From positions 1 to 64,000 of the forward strand of contig CAYOOD010000034.1 in NCBI GenBank assembly GCA_964405435.1: DNA of 64,000 nucleotides, read 5' to 3'. Source of the stretch: DVEG01 sp964405435. Its GTDB lineage: Bacteria; Cyanobacteriota; Cyanobacteriia; Cyanobacteriales; Oscillatoriaceae. The first letter of the stretch is position 1, and each line of letters opens with the position of its first letter. A model generated the notes under the pieces. The model had not been told where the DNA came from. It was given only the letters and a program-made list of their open reading frames with translations, and ran no database searches. Shown here piece after piece: positions 25,690 through 33,981 of this stretch. A program made the position numbers and the translations under genes.

Positions 25690-25821
25690 ACCTTGGCTTT
25701 CACAGCATCCACCTCTGAAGACAGATGGCAAGAGTGACCGATTGTTTGCTATGGTCGGTAGGAAATGCGATGTGTCCGAAGGGCGATCGCAGTTGTAATG
25801 GTGGTGCATTGGTAAGCTGAT

Positions 25822-26643
25822 ATGGATTTCCCTCTAGCGCGGCGATATTTTTATAAAGAGATTCACTGCCCCGACGCGCAAATCGATCTGGCTAAAGCGG
25901 CTCTTTACATCGCCCAAGAGGAGTATCCCGATCTCTATCCAGAGGAATACCTCAACGCTCTAGACGTGATGGCGGCTGAGGTGGAAGAGCGCCTGCCTAA
26001 AGAACGCTATCCCCTGCGCGTCATCCAAACAATTAACCGCTACCTGTTCGAGGATTTGGGTTTTACCGGCAACACGAGTGATTACTACGATCCGCGCAAT
26101 AGCTTTTTAAATGACGCGATCGAGCGGCGCACGGGCATTCCGATTACGCTGTCGCTGATTTACTTGGAAGTGGCGCGGCGGGTTGATTTTCCGATGGTGG
26201 GAATCGGGATGCCGGGACATTTCCTGATTCGCCCCGATTTTGAAGAGGCGGGCATTTTCGTCGATGCCTTTAATAGGGGTGAAATATTGTTTCCAGAAGA
26301 CTGTCAAGCCAGACTCTCTCAAATTTACAACCAGCCGGTTAAGTTACAACCGGGGTTTCTCGAACCGGTGAGCCGCCGCCGCTTTTTGGGGCGGATGCTG
26401 TCGAATTTGAAGTTGATTTATCTCAATCGCGGGGACTTGTTGAAATCGCTGGCGGCTGTAGAGCGGATTCTGCTGCTATTTCCGGGGGCTGCGATTGAAT
26501 TGCGCGATCGCGGCATTCTTTACTATCAGATGGGCCATTGGCCAGAAGCGTGTCAGGATTTGGATACTTATCTCGCGCAGGTTCCCACCGCTGACGATGC
26601 CGAGGCGATTCGCCACTTGCTGGGGCGAATGCGTTCTTCTTAG
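25822..26643 (+). CDS. SirB1-family transglutaminase-like/TPR protein
   Basis: 273 residues. The N-terminal region (about 20-170) matches the transglutaminase-like core of the SirB1 family: LRVIQTINRYLFEDLGFTGN, DPRNSFLNDAIERRTGIPITLSLIYLEVARR and VGMPGHFLIR-type GIGMPGHFLIRPD. The Cys of true transglutaminases is not evident at the usual place, suggesting a non-enzymatic role. The C-terminus (about 195-270) is TPR-like (AAVERILLLFPGAAIELRDRGILYYQMGHWPEACQDL). Cytoplasmic, widespread in cyanobacteria and proteobacteria, function unsettled. The ATG is at 25822. Confidence 0.88.
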   Translation: MDFPLARRYFYKEIHCPDAQIDLAKAALYIAQEEYPDLYPEEYLNALDVMAAEVEERLPKERYPLRVIQTINRYLFEDLGFTGNTSDYYDPRNSFLNDAIERRTGIPITLSLIYLEVARRVDFPMVGIGMPGHFLIRPDFEEAGIFVDAFNRGEILFPEDCQARLSQIYNQPVKLQPGFLEPVSRRRFLGRMLSNLKLIYLNRGDLLKSLAAVERILLLFPGAAIELRDRGILYYQMGHWPEACQDLDTYLAQVPTADDAEAIRHLLGRMRSS

Positions 26644-26935
26644 TTAAAAGTGCGAGAGTGCTGAGTGCTGAGTGCTAGCGCGGGAGGTGCTGAGTGCTGA
26701 ATGGGAAACTGGGGTAGGGGCTCCTCGCGAGGAGCCCCTACAGGAGTGGGGAGTACAAGTGTGGGAGTAGTGTTTTTTTTCGCAGTCATTTGACAGTCAG
26801 TGAAGAGAATTAAACAAAGTCGGTATAATTTTATATTTGGAACTGCCGCGAACACTGAGGCGGAAAAATTCAAAAGTAGGGAAGCGGCAGTTGGCTGGCA
26901 CTTTGAGCTAAAATCTAAAATCTAGAATCTAGAAT
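26644..26935. repeat. STRR heptamers, perfect palindrome and AAAATCTA repeats
   Basis: Contains GTGCTGA heptamers (about 26650-26700), a 28-bp perfect palindrome (26714-26741) and AAAATCTA/GAATCTA short repeats (about 26909-26940). No gene could be supported. Confidence 0.75.
26714..26741. repeat. 28-bp perfect palindrome GTAGGGG...CCCCTAC
   Basis: GTAGGGGCTCCTCG followed directly by its reverse complement. It has the same architecture as 35385-35412 (GTAGGG ends, CGCG centre). Dispersed palindromic element. Confidence 0.85.
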
Positions 26936-27388
26936 CTACATTCGATAGAGTTCTTCGGCGACTCGTTTGAGGCGGCGAAGTTGGGCTTTCATGTCTTCTT
27001 GCGTCCAGGCAGCAGCAAAGCGATCGAAGCCGAAGCGGATCAGGGGATTGGGAATGTCGAACTCGAAGCGATTGAGGAGTTGCGTGCCTTTGCCGAAGGG
27101 CTGACATTCCCAGCGATCGCGCCCCGTGAAAAACCCGTCAAATTCCCACACAATCAGTCCGGGTTCGCGCTCTACCACGACACTTTCGAGCGTCGGCTGC
27201 AACAAAGGAATCTGAATGACGAAGCGACAGCGATCGCCCACCGAAGTGCCCCACTCTCCCACCGGATCGCAGCGCAGAACAGGATTGAGCCAGCGGTGCA
27301 TTAAAGCATTGTCGGCAAGACAGCGCTCCACGGTGGCGGCAGTGGCGTCAATTTGGATGGATTGCTCGAAAACTTGACTATTTGGCAT
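26936..27388 (-). CDS. SRPBCC (START-like) family protein
   Basis: 150 residues with the helix-grip pattern of SRPBCC proteins: an N-terminal strand FEQSIQIDATAATVERCLADNALMHRWLNP, VGDRCRFVIQIPLLQPTLESVVVEREPGLIVWEFDGFFTGRDRWECQPFGKGTQLLNRFEFDIP, and a long C-terminal helix. The fold binds a hydrophobic ligand in an internal cavity; the ligand is unknown. No signal peptide is visible. It is divergent from the channel gene at 27466 with 77 bases between the starts, so they may share a control region. Confidence 0.85.
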   Translation of the reverse strand: MPNSQVFEQSIQIDATAATVERCLADNALMHRWLNPVLRCDPVGEWGTSVGDRCRFVIQIPLLQPTLESVVVEREPGLIVWEFDGFFTGRDRWECQPFGKGTQLLNRFEFDIPNPLIRFGFDRFAAAWTQEDMKAQLRRLKRVAEELYRM

Positions 27389-27465
27389 CCTTACTTCAAG
27401 CTAGAGGCGTATTATATCGATTTTCGGGTTTTGAGTGTTGAAAATGACCTTAACCTAAGAAAACC

Positions 27466-29196
27466 ATGAATGCAACTTGGGATACTATTACACACTCGAT
27501 AGGAGCCGGCATGCCGCTCCTATCCCAGGAAATTTTGGCGCAGGCTGCCAAACCGACGGCACAGCCAAAACCGCTGCCAACGCCCGCCCCCGTTCCTCCG
27601 GCACCGCCTGCTGCTGCCTCGACAGGGTTTTTGCCGGGACTGAACACGGTTTTGGACTGGGGAGCGCTAGCCAATTTGGGCTTAGCCGTTTTGTGGCTGG
27701 TACTCGGCTTGATTTTGGCTTGGGCGATATCGGCGTTCGTCGAGAATATGCTCAAGCGCACCAACGTAGACAATCAACTCGCGGCGTGGCTGACGGGGCG
27801 ATCGGATGGGGCGCAAGCACTGCCGGTAGAAAAGTGGATCGCCACGGCAGTATTCTGGATCGTGATGCTGTTTGCGCTGGTGGCATTTTTCAACCAGCTC
27901 AAGCTGACAGCGGTGTCCGAACCCCTGACGGCTTTTCTCAGTCAAGTCAGTTTGTTCTTGCCGCAACTAGGAGGAGCGGCGATTTTACTGGGCTTCGCTT
28001 GGCTGGTGGCCACGGTGGTCAAATTCGTGGTGTCGCGGACGCTGCGGGGATTTGGCATCGACGAGCGCTTGAATCAGCAAGTAGGCACGGCACCGGTACA
28101 AAATCAAGTGCTGCTGTCGGATACGCTGGCGAATGCCCTGTATTGGTTCATCTTTTTGCTGTTTTTGCCGCCGATCCTGGATACATTAAATCTCCAGCAG
28201 GCGCTCGAACCGATTAACAACCTCGTCAATCAAATCCTTTCGGCGCTGCCGAAAATTCTCAAGGCGGCGATTATTGGCGCAGCGGGCTGGTTGCTGGCAA
28301 CAGTCGTGCGCAGGATTGTCTCGAACTTGCTAGCCGCGACCGGTACTGACCAATTGGGTGCCCGATTTGGCATGGGGCGAACGGCAGGCAGCCAATCGCT
28401 TTCGTGGATTGGCGGCACGCTCGTCTACGTTCTGATTTTGATCCCGACTGCGATCGCGGCGCTCAATGCCCTGGAGATCGACGCGATCTCCGTGCCGGCA
28501 GTCGCCATGCTCGACAAGATTCTCAGCGCCATCCCCAATATTTTTACCGCTGGGATCATTCTGGTGATTGCTTACTTCCTGGGGCGGTTTGTCGCCGATC
28601 TGGTTTCCAATATCCTCACCGGGATCGGATTCAACAATATTTTTTCCTGGCTGGGCTTGCAATCGCCGCCGCGCGCTGCCACGGCTCCGACTCCTGTCTC
28701 GCCGCGCGTGGTGGATGAGGACGCCACCGTCATTCAGCAGCCGCCATCGTCACCGCAGACGCCCTCAGAAATTGTCGGCATTATCGTGCTGGTTGGCATC
28801 ATGCTGTTTGCCACTATCACGGCTACGGACATCCTCCGGCTTGCGGCGCTGACGCTGATTATTACCCAGGTTCTGGAAATATCGGGTCGGGTTTTGATCG
28901 GCATTGTCATCTTCGCGATCGGCTTGTATTTTGCCAATCTCGCCTACCGCCTGATTCGCTCGTCCGGCACCTCTCAAGCGTCGCTGCTGGCTCAGACGGC
29001 TCGGATTGCGATTATCGCGCTTGTGGGTGCGATGGCGCTGCAGCAAATGGGGATTGCGCCGGATATCGTCAATTTGGCTTTCGGGCTATTATTGGGCGCG
29101 ATCGCCGTTGCCATTGCGATCGCCTTTGGTTTGGGCGGGCGCGAAATCGCCGCCGAGCAAATCCGCGAATGGCTCTCGGCGTTTAAAGAGAAATAG
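27466..29196 (+). CDS. TM-helix repeat / mechanosensitive-channel-family membrane protein
   Basis: 576 residues, very hydrophobic. After an N-terminal segment with a Pro-rich stretch (about 25-50), there are repeated units of the conserved TM helix type (AAIIGAAGWLLATVVRRIVSNLL, AAILLGFAWLVATVVKFVVSRTL, AGIILVIAYFLGRFVADLVSNIL, ALVGAMALQQMGIAPDIVNLAF) ending with AIAIAFGLGGREIAAEQI, which resembles the pore helix of MscS-type channels. I count roughly ten membrane segments. The family (CmpX-like) is thought to act in osmotic or mechanical stress. It ends 170 bases before the convergent GTPase gene. Confidence 0.85.
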   Translation: MNATWDTITHSIGAGMPLLSQEILAQAAKPTAQPKPLPTPAPVPPAPPAAASTGFLPGLNTVLDWGALANLGLAVLWLVLGLILAWAISAFVENMLKRTNVDNQLAAWLTGRSDGAQALPVEKWIATAVFWIVMLFALVAFFNQLKLTAVSEPLTAFLSQVSLFLPQLGGAAILLGFAWLVATVVKFVVSRTLRGFGIDERLNQQVGTAPVQNQVLLSDTLANALYWFIFLLFLPPILDTLNLQQALEPINNLVNQILSALPKILKAAIIGAAGWLLATVVRRIVSNLLAATGTDQLGARFGMGRTAGSQSLSWIGGTLVYVLILIPTAIAALNALEIDAISVPAVAMLDKILSAIPNIFTAGIILVIAYFLGRFVADLVSNILTGIGFNNIFSWLGLQSPPRAATAPTPVSPRVVDEDATVIQQPPSSPQTPSEIVGIIVLVGIMLFATITATDILRLAALTLIITQVLEISGRVLIGIVIFAIGLYFANLAYRLIRSSGTSQASLLAQTARIAIIALVGAMALQQMGIAPDIVNLAFGLLLGAIAVAIAIAFGLGGREIAAEQIREWLSAFKEK

Positions 29197-29207
29197 TGTG
29201 GAGAGTA

Positions 29208-29345
29208 GAAAGTGCTGAGTGGGGGAATGAGAGATTGAGAGAGTCACAGAGTCGGAGAAAGGAATAATTTCCCTCTCCCCCCCTCTCCCCCTCTCCCCAT
29301 TCCTCACTCAGCACTCAGCACTCAGCACTCAGCACTTTTCTCAGC
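29208..29345. repeat. STRR heptamer and CT-rich arrays
   Basis: CTGAGTG on the left, a C/T-rich low-complexity tract (about 29270-29302), then at least four tandem CTCAGCA/AGCACTC heptamers (about 29308-29345). These can fold back on the left part. It lies between convergent genes. Confidence 0.8.
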
Positions 29346-29365
29346 ACTCCACACTCCCCCTCTTC

Positions 29366-30907
29366 TCACTCCCTCACTCCTGCCAATTTCGATCGCAGTT
29401 CGTCTTTAATGCGGCTGAGAATGGAGGTTTCGTCGAGGGTGGCGAGAATGCGGGTGACGACGGCTTTGGGGCCATCTGGCCCCCACGAGGCCCCATTCGC
29501 TAAATAAACTTTGGTGACTTGCCCGATGCCGTAGGCGGCGACGCCCGCGACGCCTGCTTGGGTGAGGGCGACGGAAAGATAGGGGACTAGCGCTGCCCCG
29601 CCGGTTGCCGGGGTAGCCATTCCCAACAAGCCTTTGAGGGAACTCAAGCCCAAATTCGCGACGAGTTCGCTGGCGCTGATACTGCCCATGCTGAGGGCGA
29701 TTTTCTGCAGCAGGTTGACGGCTGCCATTTGGGTCATAGTTATACCATATAATTTCGATAATGTCAAGATCAGGGCGAGGTCGATCGCGGCACCGCTGAG
29801 GATATCGACGACAGTGACGGGGTTGAGGGCGATCGCCAGAGCTTTGGCGATCGCGGCATTCCAGATAATCTTATTGGCTTGTACCTCGCGAATCGCCATT
29901 TTCCGCGCGACGAACTGCTCGTTCACTTCACCTGCGTAGAGCATCGTATTGAGGGCAACCAGAGATTTGCCTTCTCGGTCTAAAATTTCCAGAATTTTCA
30001 GTTTTAATTCGTCGATTTGAGGCGTACCCCGAACGCGCTGCACGCCTCGGGTGCCGTCAGGACGCTGCACCGCCCGTGCCACGAGCGGGGAAGCCGCCGC
30101 CATGACAATTTCATCGGGAGAGAGCAATTCCCGCACCCGCTCGTCGCGAATTTTTTCGTAAATCGCCAAGCGATCGGCTTCGGGATACTGGTCGATTTTG
30201 TTAAACACCAACAGCATCGGCTTGCCGGCGTCTCGCAATTGGGAGAGAGCTTCGTATTCTACTTGGGTGATGTCGCCGGCGATCGCGAACAAAATCAGGT
30301 CTGCCTTGCTGGCCACCTGGCGGGCCAAAACCTCGCGGGTTTGCCCGTCCACTTCGTCGATGCCGGGGGTGTCGATCAGTTCGAGCTGGGAGAGGCGATA
30401 GGAAACGGGGGAGTGAGAATCGGGGAGGGAGCGATCGCCCAGAACCCACTGCCCGGTTTGAGTGGTGCGGGTGACGCCGTGCAGGGGGCCGGTTTCAAAA
30501 ACATCCTGTCCGAGCAGGGCATTGAGGAGAGAAGATTTGCCCCGCCCAACCATGCCGAACGCCGCGATCTGCACGCAGGAGCGCTCTAACTTGTCGAGCA
30601 TGGCTTCTAGCCCGCCGATTTCCGCTTCCAGACCGGTTCGCTCTCGGGGCGTCAGGTCGAGGTTGGCGACGAGTTCGCGCAGGGATTCCCTCGCCTGCTT
30701 GTAGTTCAGTTCTGCCTGGATGTCTGTAAAGCTGAAAATTGCGCTGTCCAATTCCTCCGCTAAATCGGGAGCGGGTGCAGCATCGGGTTGGGGATCGGGT
30801 TGGGTGGGGGAGTCAGGAGCAGAATCGGTCAAAGCTGAACCTCCTACTAAGCTGATACGCAAAAGCGGACTTTGCTCGGATGGCAAAGCCCGCCTTGGCT
30901 TACTCAC
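29366..30907 (-). CDS. dynamin-like/Era-type GTPase with DUF697 domain
   Basis: 513 residues. After an acidic, Pro-rich N-terminus, the GTPase core shows all motifs: P-loop GMVGRGKSS (about residues 118-126), a G2 threonine in HGVTRTTQTG, G3 IDTPGID, and G4 FNKIDQ. The C-terminal part (about 340-500) is hydrophobic with Gly/Ala-rich segments typical of DUF697, suggesting membrane association. It may act in membrane remodelling or ribosome-linked processes; the true role is unknown. It lies 70 bases downstream of rpsU on the same strand, so both may be co-transcribed. Confidence 0.87.
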   Translation of the reverse strand: MSKPRRALPSEQSPLLRISLVGGSALTDSAPDSPTQPDPQPDAAPAPDLAEELDSAIFSFTDIQAELNYKQARESLRELVANLDLTPRERTGLEAEIGGLEAMLDKLERSCVQIAAFGMVGRGKSSLLNALLGQDVFETGPLHGVTRTTQTGQWVLGDRSLPDSHSPVSYRLSQLELIDTPGIDEVDGQTREVLARQVASKADLILFAIAGDITQVEYEALSQLRDAGKPMLLVFNKIDQYPEADRLAIYEKIRDERVRELLSPDEIVMAAASPLVARAVQRPDGTRGVQRVRGTPQIDELKLKILEILDREGKSLVALNTMLYAGEVNEQFVARKMAIREVQANKIIWNAAIAKALAIALNPVTVVDILSGAAIDLALILTLSKLYGITMTQMAAVNLLQKIALSMGSISASELVANLGLSSLKGLLGMATPATGGAALVPYLSVALTQAGVAGVAAYGIGQVTKVYLANGASWGPDGPKAVVTRILATLDETSILSRIKDELRSKLAGVRE

Positions 30908-30977
30908 TTGAGAATTATTGCCGCTGTCCGGTTGCTGGCCCTGGTTTGGAGGAGTCCAGCCGGCCCTCTAACCGGTA

Positions 30978-31157
30978 CTACTGGAAGCGTCTCTTGCGTC
31001 GAGCCGCACTGGCTTTGCGCTTGCGCTTTTCCAGTGGCGTTTCAAAATGCCGGCGATTTTTGACATCCGCCAGAATCCCCGCCCGGGAAACTTGGCGCTT
31101 GAAACGACGTAGTGCTGAGTCTATTCCTTCATTTTCGCCTATAACCACTTGGGTCAT
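30978..31157 (-). CDS. rpsU: 30S ribosomal protein S21
   Basis: A 59-residue very basic protein starting MTQVVIGENEGIDSALRRFK and ending in KRKASAARRKRRFQ, the conserved S21 pattern (RRFKRQVSRAGILADVKNRRHFETPLEKRKRK). S21 binds the 3' end region of 16S rRNA and helps initiation. The start is preceded by AAGGAGAAAGA, an excellent ribosome binding site. In many cyanobacteria rpsU lies next to rbp RNA-binding genes; here a DUF697 GTPase follows instead. It is short and was found by translating the minus strand directly. Confidence 0.95.
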   Translation of the reverse strand: MTQVVIGENEGIDSALRRFKRQVSRAGILADVKNRRHFETPLEKRKRKASAARRKRRFQ

Positions 31158-31687
31158 TCTTTCTCCTTACATTACTTGCGGTAATTGAGTTGCTTTCTGG
31201 ACTGCCAGATATTTGCGGTTTGTGAGTGGGTCGCTTACATAGCACTTCCACATCGGGGCGGGCACGGGGGCAGAAGCCCTTACATGTCTGCGCTCCTGTT
31301 TTTGTGAGGGGAATCAGCTCCGCCCTCTCCACAGGCGCGATATTTGGCCGCAGCCCGACCTCTCTTTTCTTCTGGTGCCTGCATCAAATGAATAGCTGCT
31401 TTGAGCTCCTTAATCTATAATAGCCCCACACCGAGGGCAATTAAAGTTTCAGTCCCTAAGTTTCAGTCCCTAATAGGGATTCCGTCATAGTTGATGGCAG
31501 AGCATTCTAGATTATAGCAGGTGGGGAAGGTTTTGACGCATGGCATCGGGGAGGAGCGATCGCCTTCCTGCTGTCTCGCTGACGCCCCGGCCTGAATGTG
31601 GCCGCACCAGCTCGAATAAATTTTGTATTCAGAGAATATTTTTTAATAAAAACCGCCCCGTCTGGGGGCCAACTGTCCCCAGACCGG
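31158..31687. other. intergenic region with orphan CRISPR-like repeats
   Basis: 530 bases. It holds the rpsU promoter/leader and the CRISPR-like motif pair at 31444-31480. An open frame at 31226-31420 has no support and no ribosome binding site. Nothing else was recognised. Confidence 0.55.
31444..31480. repeat. orphan CRISPR-like repeat fragments
   Basis: AAGTTTCAGTCCCTA appears twice in tandem, then TAGGGATTCC. GTTTCAGTCCCTAATAGGGATT resembles the 5' half of cyanobacterial CRISPR repeats. No spacers and no cas genes. Confidence 0.5.
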
Positions 31688-32971
31688 TCAGCGGATGAAC
31701 GAGAGGTCAACCGCGCCGAAGTTGGTACTCAGAGCGACGTTGACGTTTTCCAGAGATTTCACCAGCCAGCCGACTGCTTCTCGGGTGGAGGATTCGTAGT
31801 GGCCGAAAAGGATGGCAAATCGCCGTTCCAGATAGGGTTTGACTTTGCGGCAGAGCAGCACGATCTTCAGCAGCAGGCCGGTGGTCGGAGTTGGCCCCAA
31901 GTTGGAAATCAAGTCGATAAAGACGAAGTGGTTGGGGCGAGACGGGGTATCGACGATCAAAAAGTTCAGCAATTGGCTGCAGGTTCTCACCAGCAGGAAG
32001 TCGCTTAATTTTTGGGAGTCGCTCTGGGGAAGGGTGTTTTGCAGTTGCTTGTACAGCCGCGCGTTGAATTGTCCCTTGCCGTAGGCGGGGTCGATGGAGG
32101 AAGTCAGGTATTCGTATAATTCGTTTTTGAAGGTGCCGTAGCTGCGGGTTTGGCTGGTGTGAGTCAGGAAGCTCTGGGCCAAGTCCCGATAGGTATGGGG
32201 GCCTTCGACTTTGCCGACGAAGTGCTTGAGAGCGACGTAGAGCTCGCGATCGCTCAAGAAAGTGGGATTGCCGACCGGCTGAACTATCCGCGCGGCGGCG
32301 GCGGCACCACCAGCGCGCGCCAATTGCGATTTGCGCACCTGATAAGTGACGTATTGCGACAAGTCGATTTCAAATTGCTTTTGCCGCTGGGCTTGAATTT
32401 GGCGGACGGTTTGCTGGTGTTCGTAGGTACTGCCTTCGCTGAGCAGGCAGTGCTCGTACAAGTAGGGATAGCGGCGGATCAAGCTGCCGAGCGGTTTGGT
32501 TTCCGGCGTGCCGGAGGCTTCTGAGGAGAGGTTCATCACCTCAACCAACCGCCGCAGGGTCAGGTACTGTTCGCTTTTGGCGAATTGGTGGACGAGCTCT
32601 TGCAAGCGCCTCACGCCTCGGGGCGCGAAAGAATAGACGCCACTTCTGGAGCGGGTGCTGTCAAACAGGTCGAGCAGTTCGGGAATCGCCCCCTGCATTT
32701 GGGGCTGCATTTGCCAGCGATTGATCAGGATGTGGCAGCAGCGATTCATCACGAACTTAAATTCGTGTTCGGCTTGTTTGGAAGCGGTGAGCTTTTCGAT
32801 CGCAGCGGCCACTTCTGGCTGGTGGTATCCTACGCCGTCGATGAACAGGGCGCGGAAGCGATTGATGACCTGAGTGGGCGACTCTACTTGTACCCAGTGG
32901 AGCAGGTAATTGTACAGTAACTGCTCTTCGTTTGTTGCTTGCCGGTGAGAACTGTCTGTTAGATTATGCAT
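31688..32971 (-). CDS. conserved cyanobacterial protein of unknown function
   Basis: 427 residues, soluble and largely helical, with no signal peptide. Distinctive segments are EEQLLYNYLLHWVQVESPTQ near the N-terminus, RCCHILINRWQMQPQ, LGSLIRRYPYLYEHCLL and NHFVFIDLISNLGPTPTTG, ending in LSTNFGAVDLSFIR. I recognise the general type as a large hypothetical protein shared among cyanobacteria, but no domain with known activity. A short Ala-run (GGAAAAARIVQP, about residue 230) separates two halves. A long noncoding region precedes the start. Confidence 0.78.
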   Translation of the reverse strand: MHNLTDSSHRQATNEEQLLYNYLLHWVQVESPTQVINRFRALFIDGVGYHQPEVAAAIEKLTASKQAEHEFKFVMNRCCHILINRWQMQPQMQGAIPELLDLFDSTRSRSGVYSFAPRGVRRLQELVHQFAKSEQYLTLRRLVEVMNLSSEASGTPETKPLGSLIRRYPYLYEHCLLSEGSTYEHQQTVRQIQAQRQKQFEIDLSQYVTYQVRKSQLARAGGAAAAARIVQPVGNPTFLSDRELYVALKHFVGKVEGPHTYRDLAQSFLTHTSQTRSYGTFKNELYEYLTSSIDPAYGKGQFNARLYKQLQNTLPQSDSQKLSDFLLVRTCSQLLNFLIVDTPSRPNHFVFIDLISNLGPTPTTGLLLKIVLLCRKVKPYLERRFAILFGHYESSTREAVGWLVKSLENVNVALSTNFGAVDLSFIR

Positions 32972-33981
32972 AAGCTGTTAGCACCCCCGCCCTAGTATAG
33001 GGTTTTTGGCGATCGCTACTTAGTGTTCCAATCAGTTCGGATTTTAAGGCTCTTTTGGCTGCCGGCAGTTTTTTGGCTGCCGTGCTGGTTGTCAACCATA
33101 TATTATTTTTAAGTCCTATTTCTACTTGTTTCCCGCACCCGTTCGCTATCATATCCGAACCTTTCCCCTTTCCGGGGTGATATCGCTCCTTTTTTTTGGT
33201 GATCGCGATCGCTTAGATTTGGCCTTTTTTGCGTTCCTTGCTGTCCCTCCTTTATGTACTGGCGAGATCCTATCTGCCGGGTGATACTTTCAAATTTACA
33301 TGAGTTCCTCCTATTTATCTATGAAGAAACAGTAAAGACAGTAGGAAAAATCGTGTTTTCCCTTAAATTTTTGATGAAGTAGGCTGGCAAACTGGGGATC
33401 GCACCGAGTGAATTGGCCAAATGCAAGAGTACGAAGTCGCTCCGCCCGTCAGGAAATCCACGGAGAGGTCGCCCGCTCAAAGGATGAGGTTGCGGTACTG
33501 GCCAATGTACCAGATCGGCAGACAAGCGGTGAATTAGACCGCGCCTGCAGGCGGCGAGTTCCTCTAGCGTCCGCTGTGGAAAAACAGGAGGGATAATAGG
33601 GGGTGAAACCCCCTTCAAGAAAGCAGGGAGAGTTGGCGGGAGAATTAAAGAAAATGGAAAGGTTTAAACAAGTAGATGCCGCTGACAAGGGCGTACCTGC
33701 ATGAAAAACCTCCCCTGTAGGGATTTAGGAGAGAAGGGAAAACAGCTTTCCTGATATCCATAGTAGGAGACGTGACATCTAGAAAGATCCGCCGGAGGAG
33801 AGAATTGGCCTTTTCTGCTGTCGGTTTAGGGATGATTTCAGGAAACCGTTGAGCAAAAGGCCAGCTCTTGCCGATCGATCTGATAAAGTTGAAAACTATG
33901 AAATTCTAAATTTTAGAGGGAAAATTTTAAATTCAATCTAAAATTTAGAATCTAAAACCTCAGAACCCTCTCTCGACCCCT
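32972..33981. other. 1-kb intergenic region, possible RNA gene
   Basis: No gene could be supported. The part 33375-33620 is GC-richer than its flanks, with several short stems (for example GGGGGT-GAA-ACCCCC near 33600) and short reading frames on both strands. One runs 33420-33536, 38 codons, very Arg-rich, without a clear ribosome binding site. It does not match rnpB, tmRNA or SRP RNA signatures that I know. The left part is T-rich and the right end AT-rich (AAATTTTAAATT motifs). Confidence 0.5.

Larger units (their letters stand above)
24918..25713. repeat. tandem segmental duplication, copy 2
   Basis: Second copy of the unit at 24100-24895, separated from it by a 22-base junction (TGGAGGATCGCGCAATAATC region). 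The near identity over noncoding as well as coding bases implies a very recent duplication or ongoing gene conversion. Confidence 0.93.

Noticed and set aside
33495..33512. Second NtcA box (GTAC...GTAC)
   Set aside because: The spacing between GTA and TAC is ten bases, not eight, and it is not near a nitrogen gene.
33319..33618. Minus-strand open frame of 99 codons
   Set aside because: No recognisable domain and no clear ribosome binding site; treated as possible RNA region instead.
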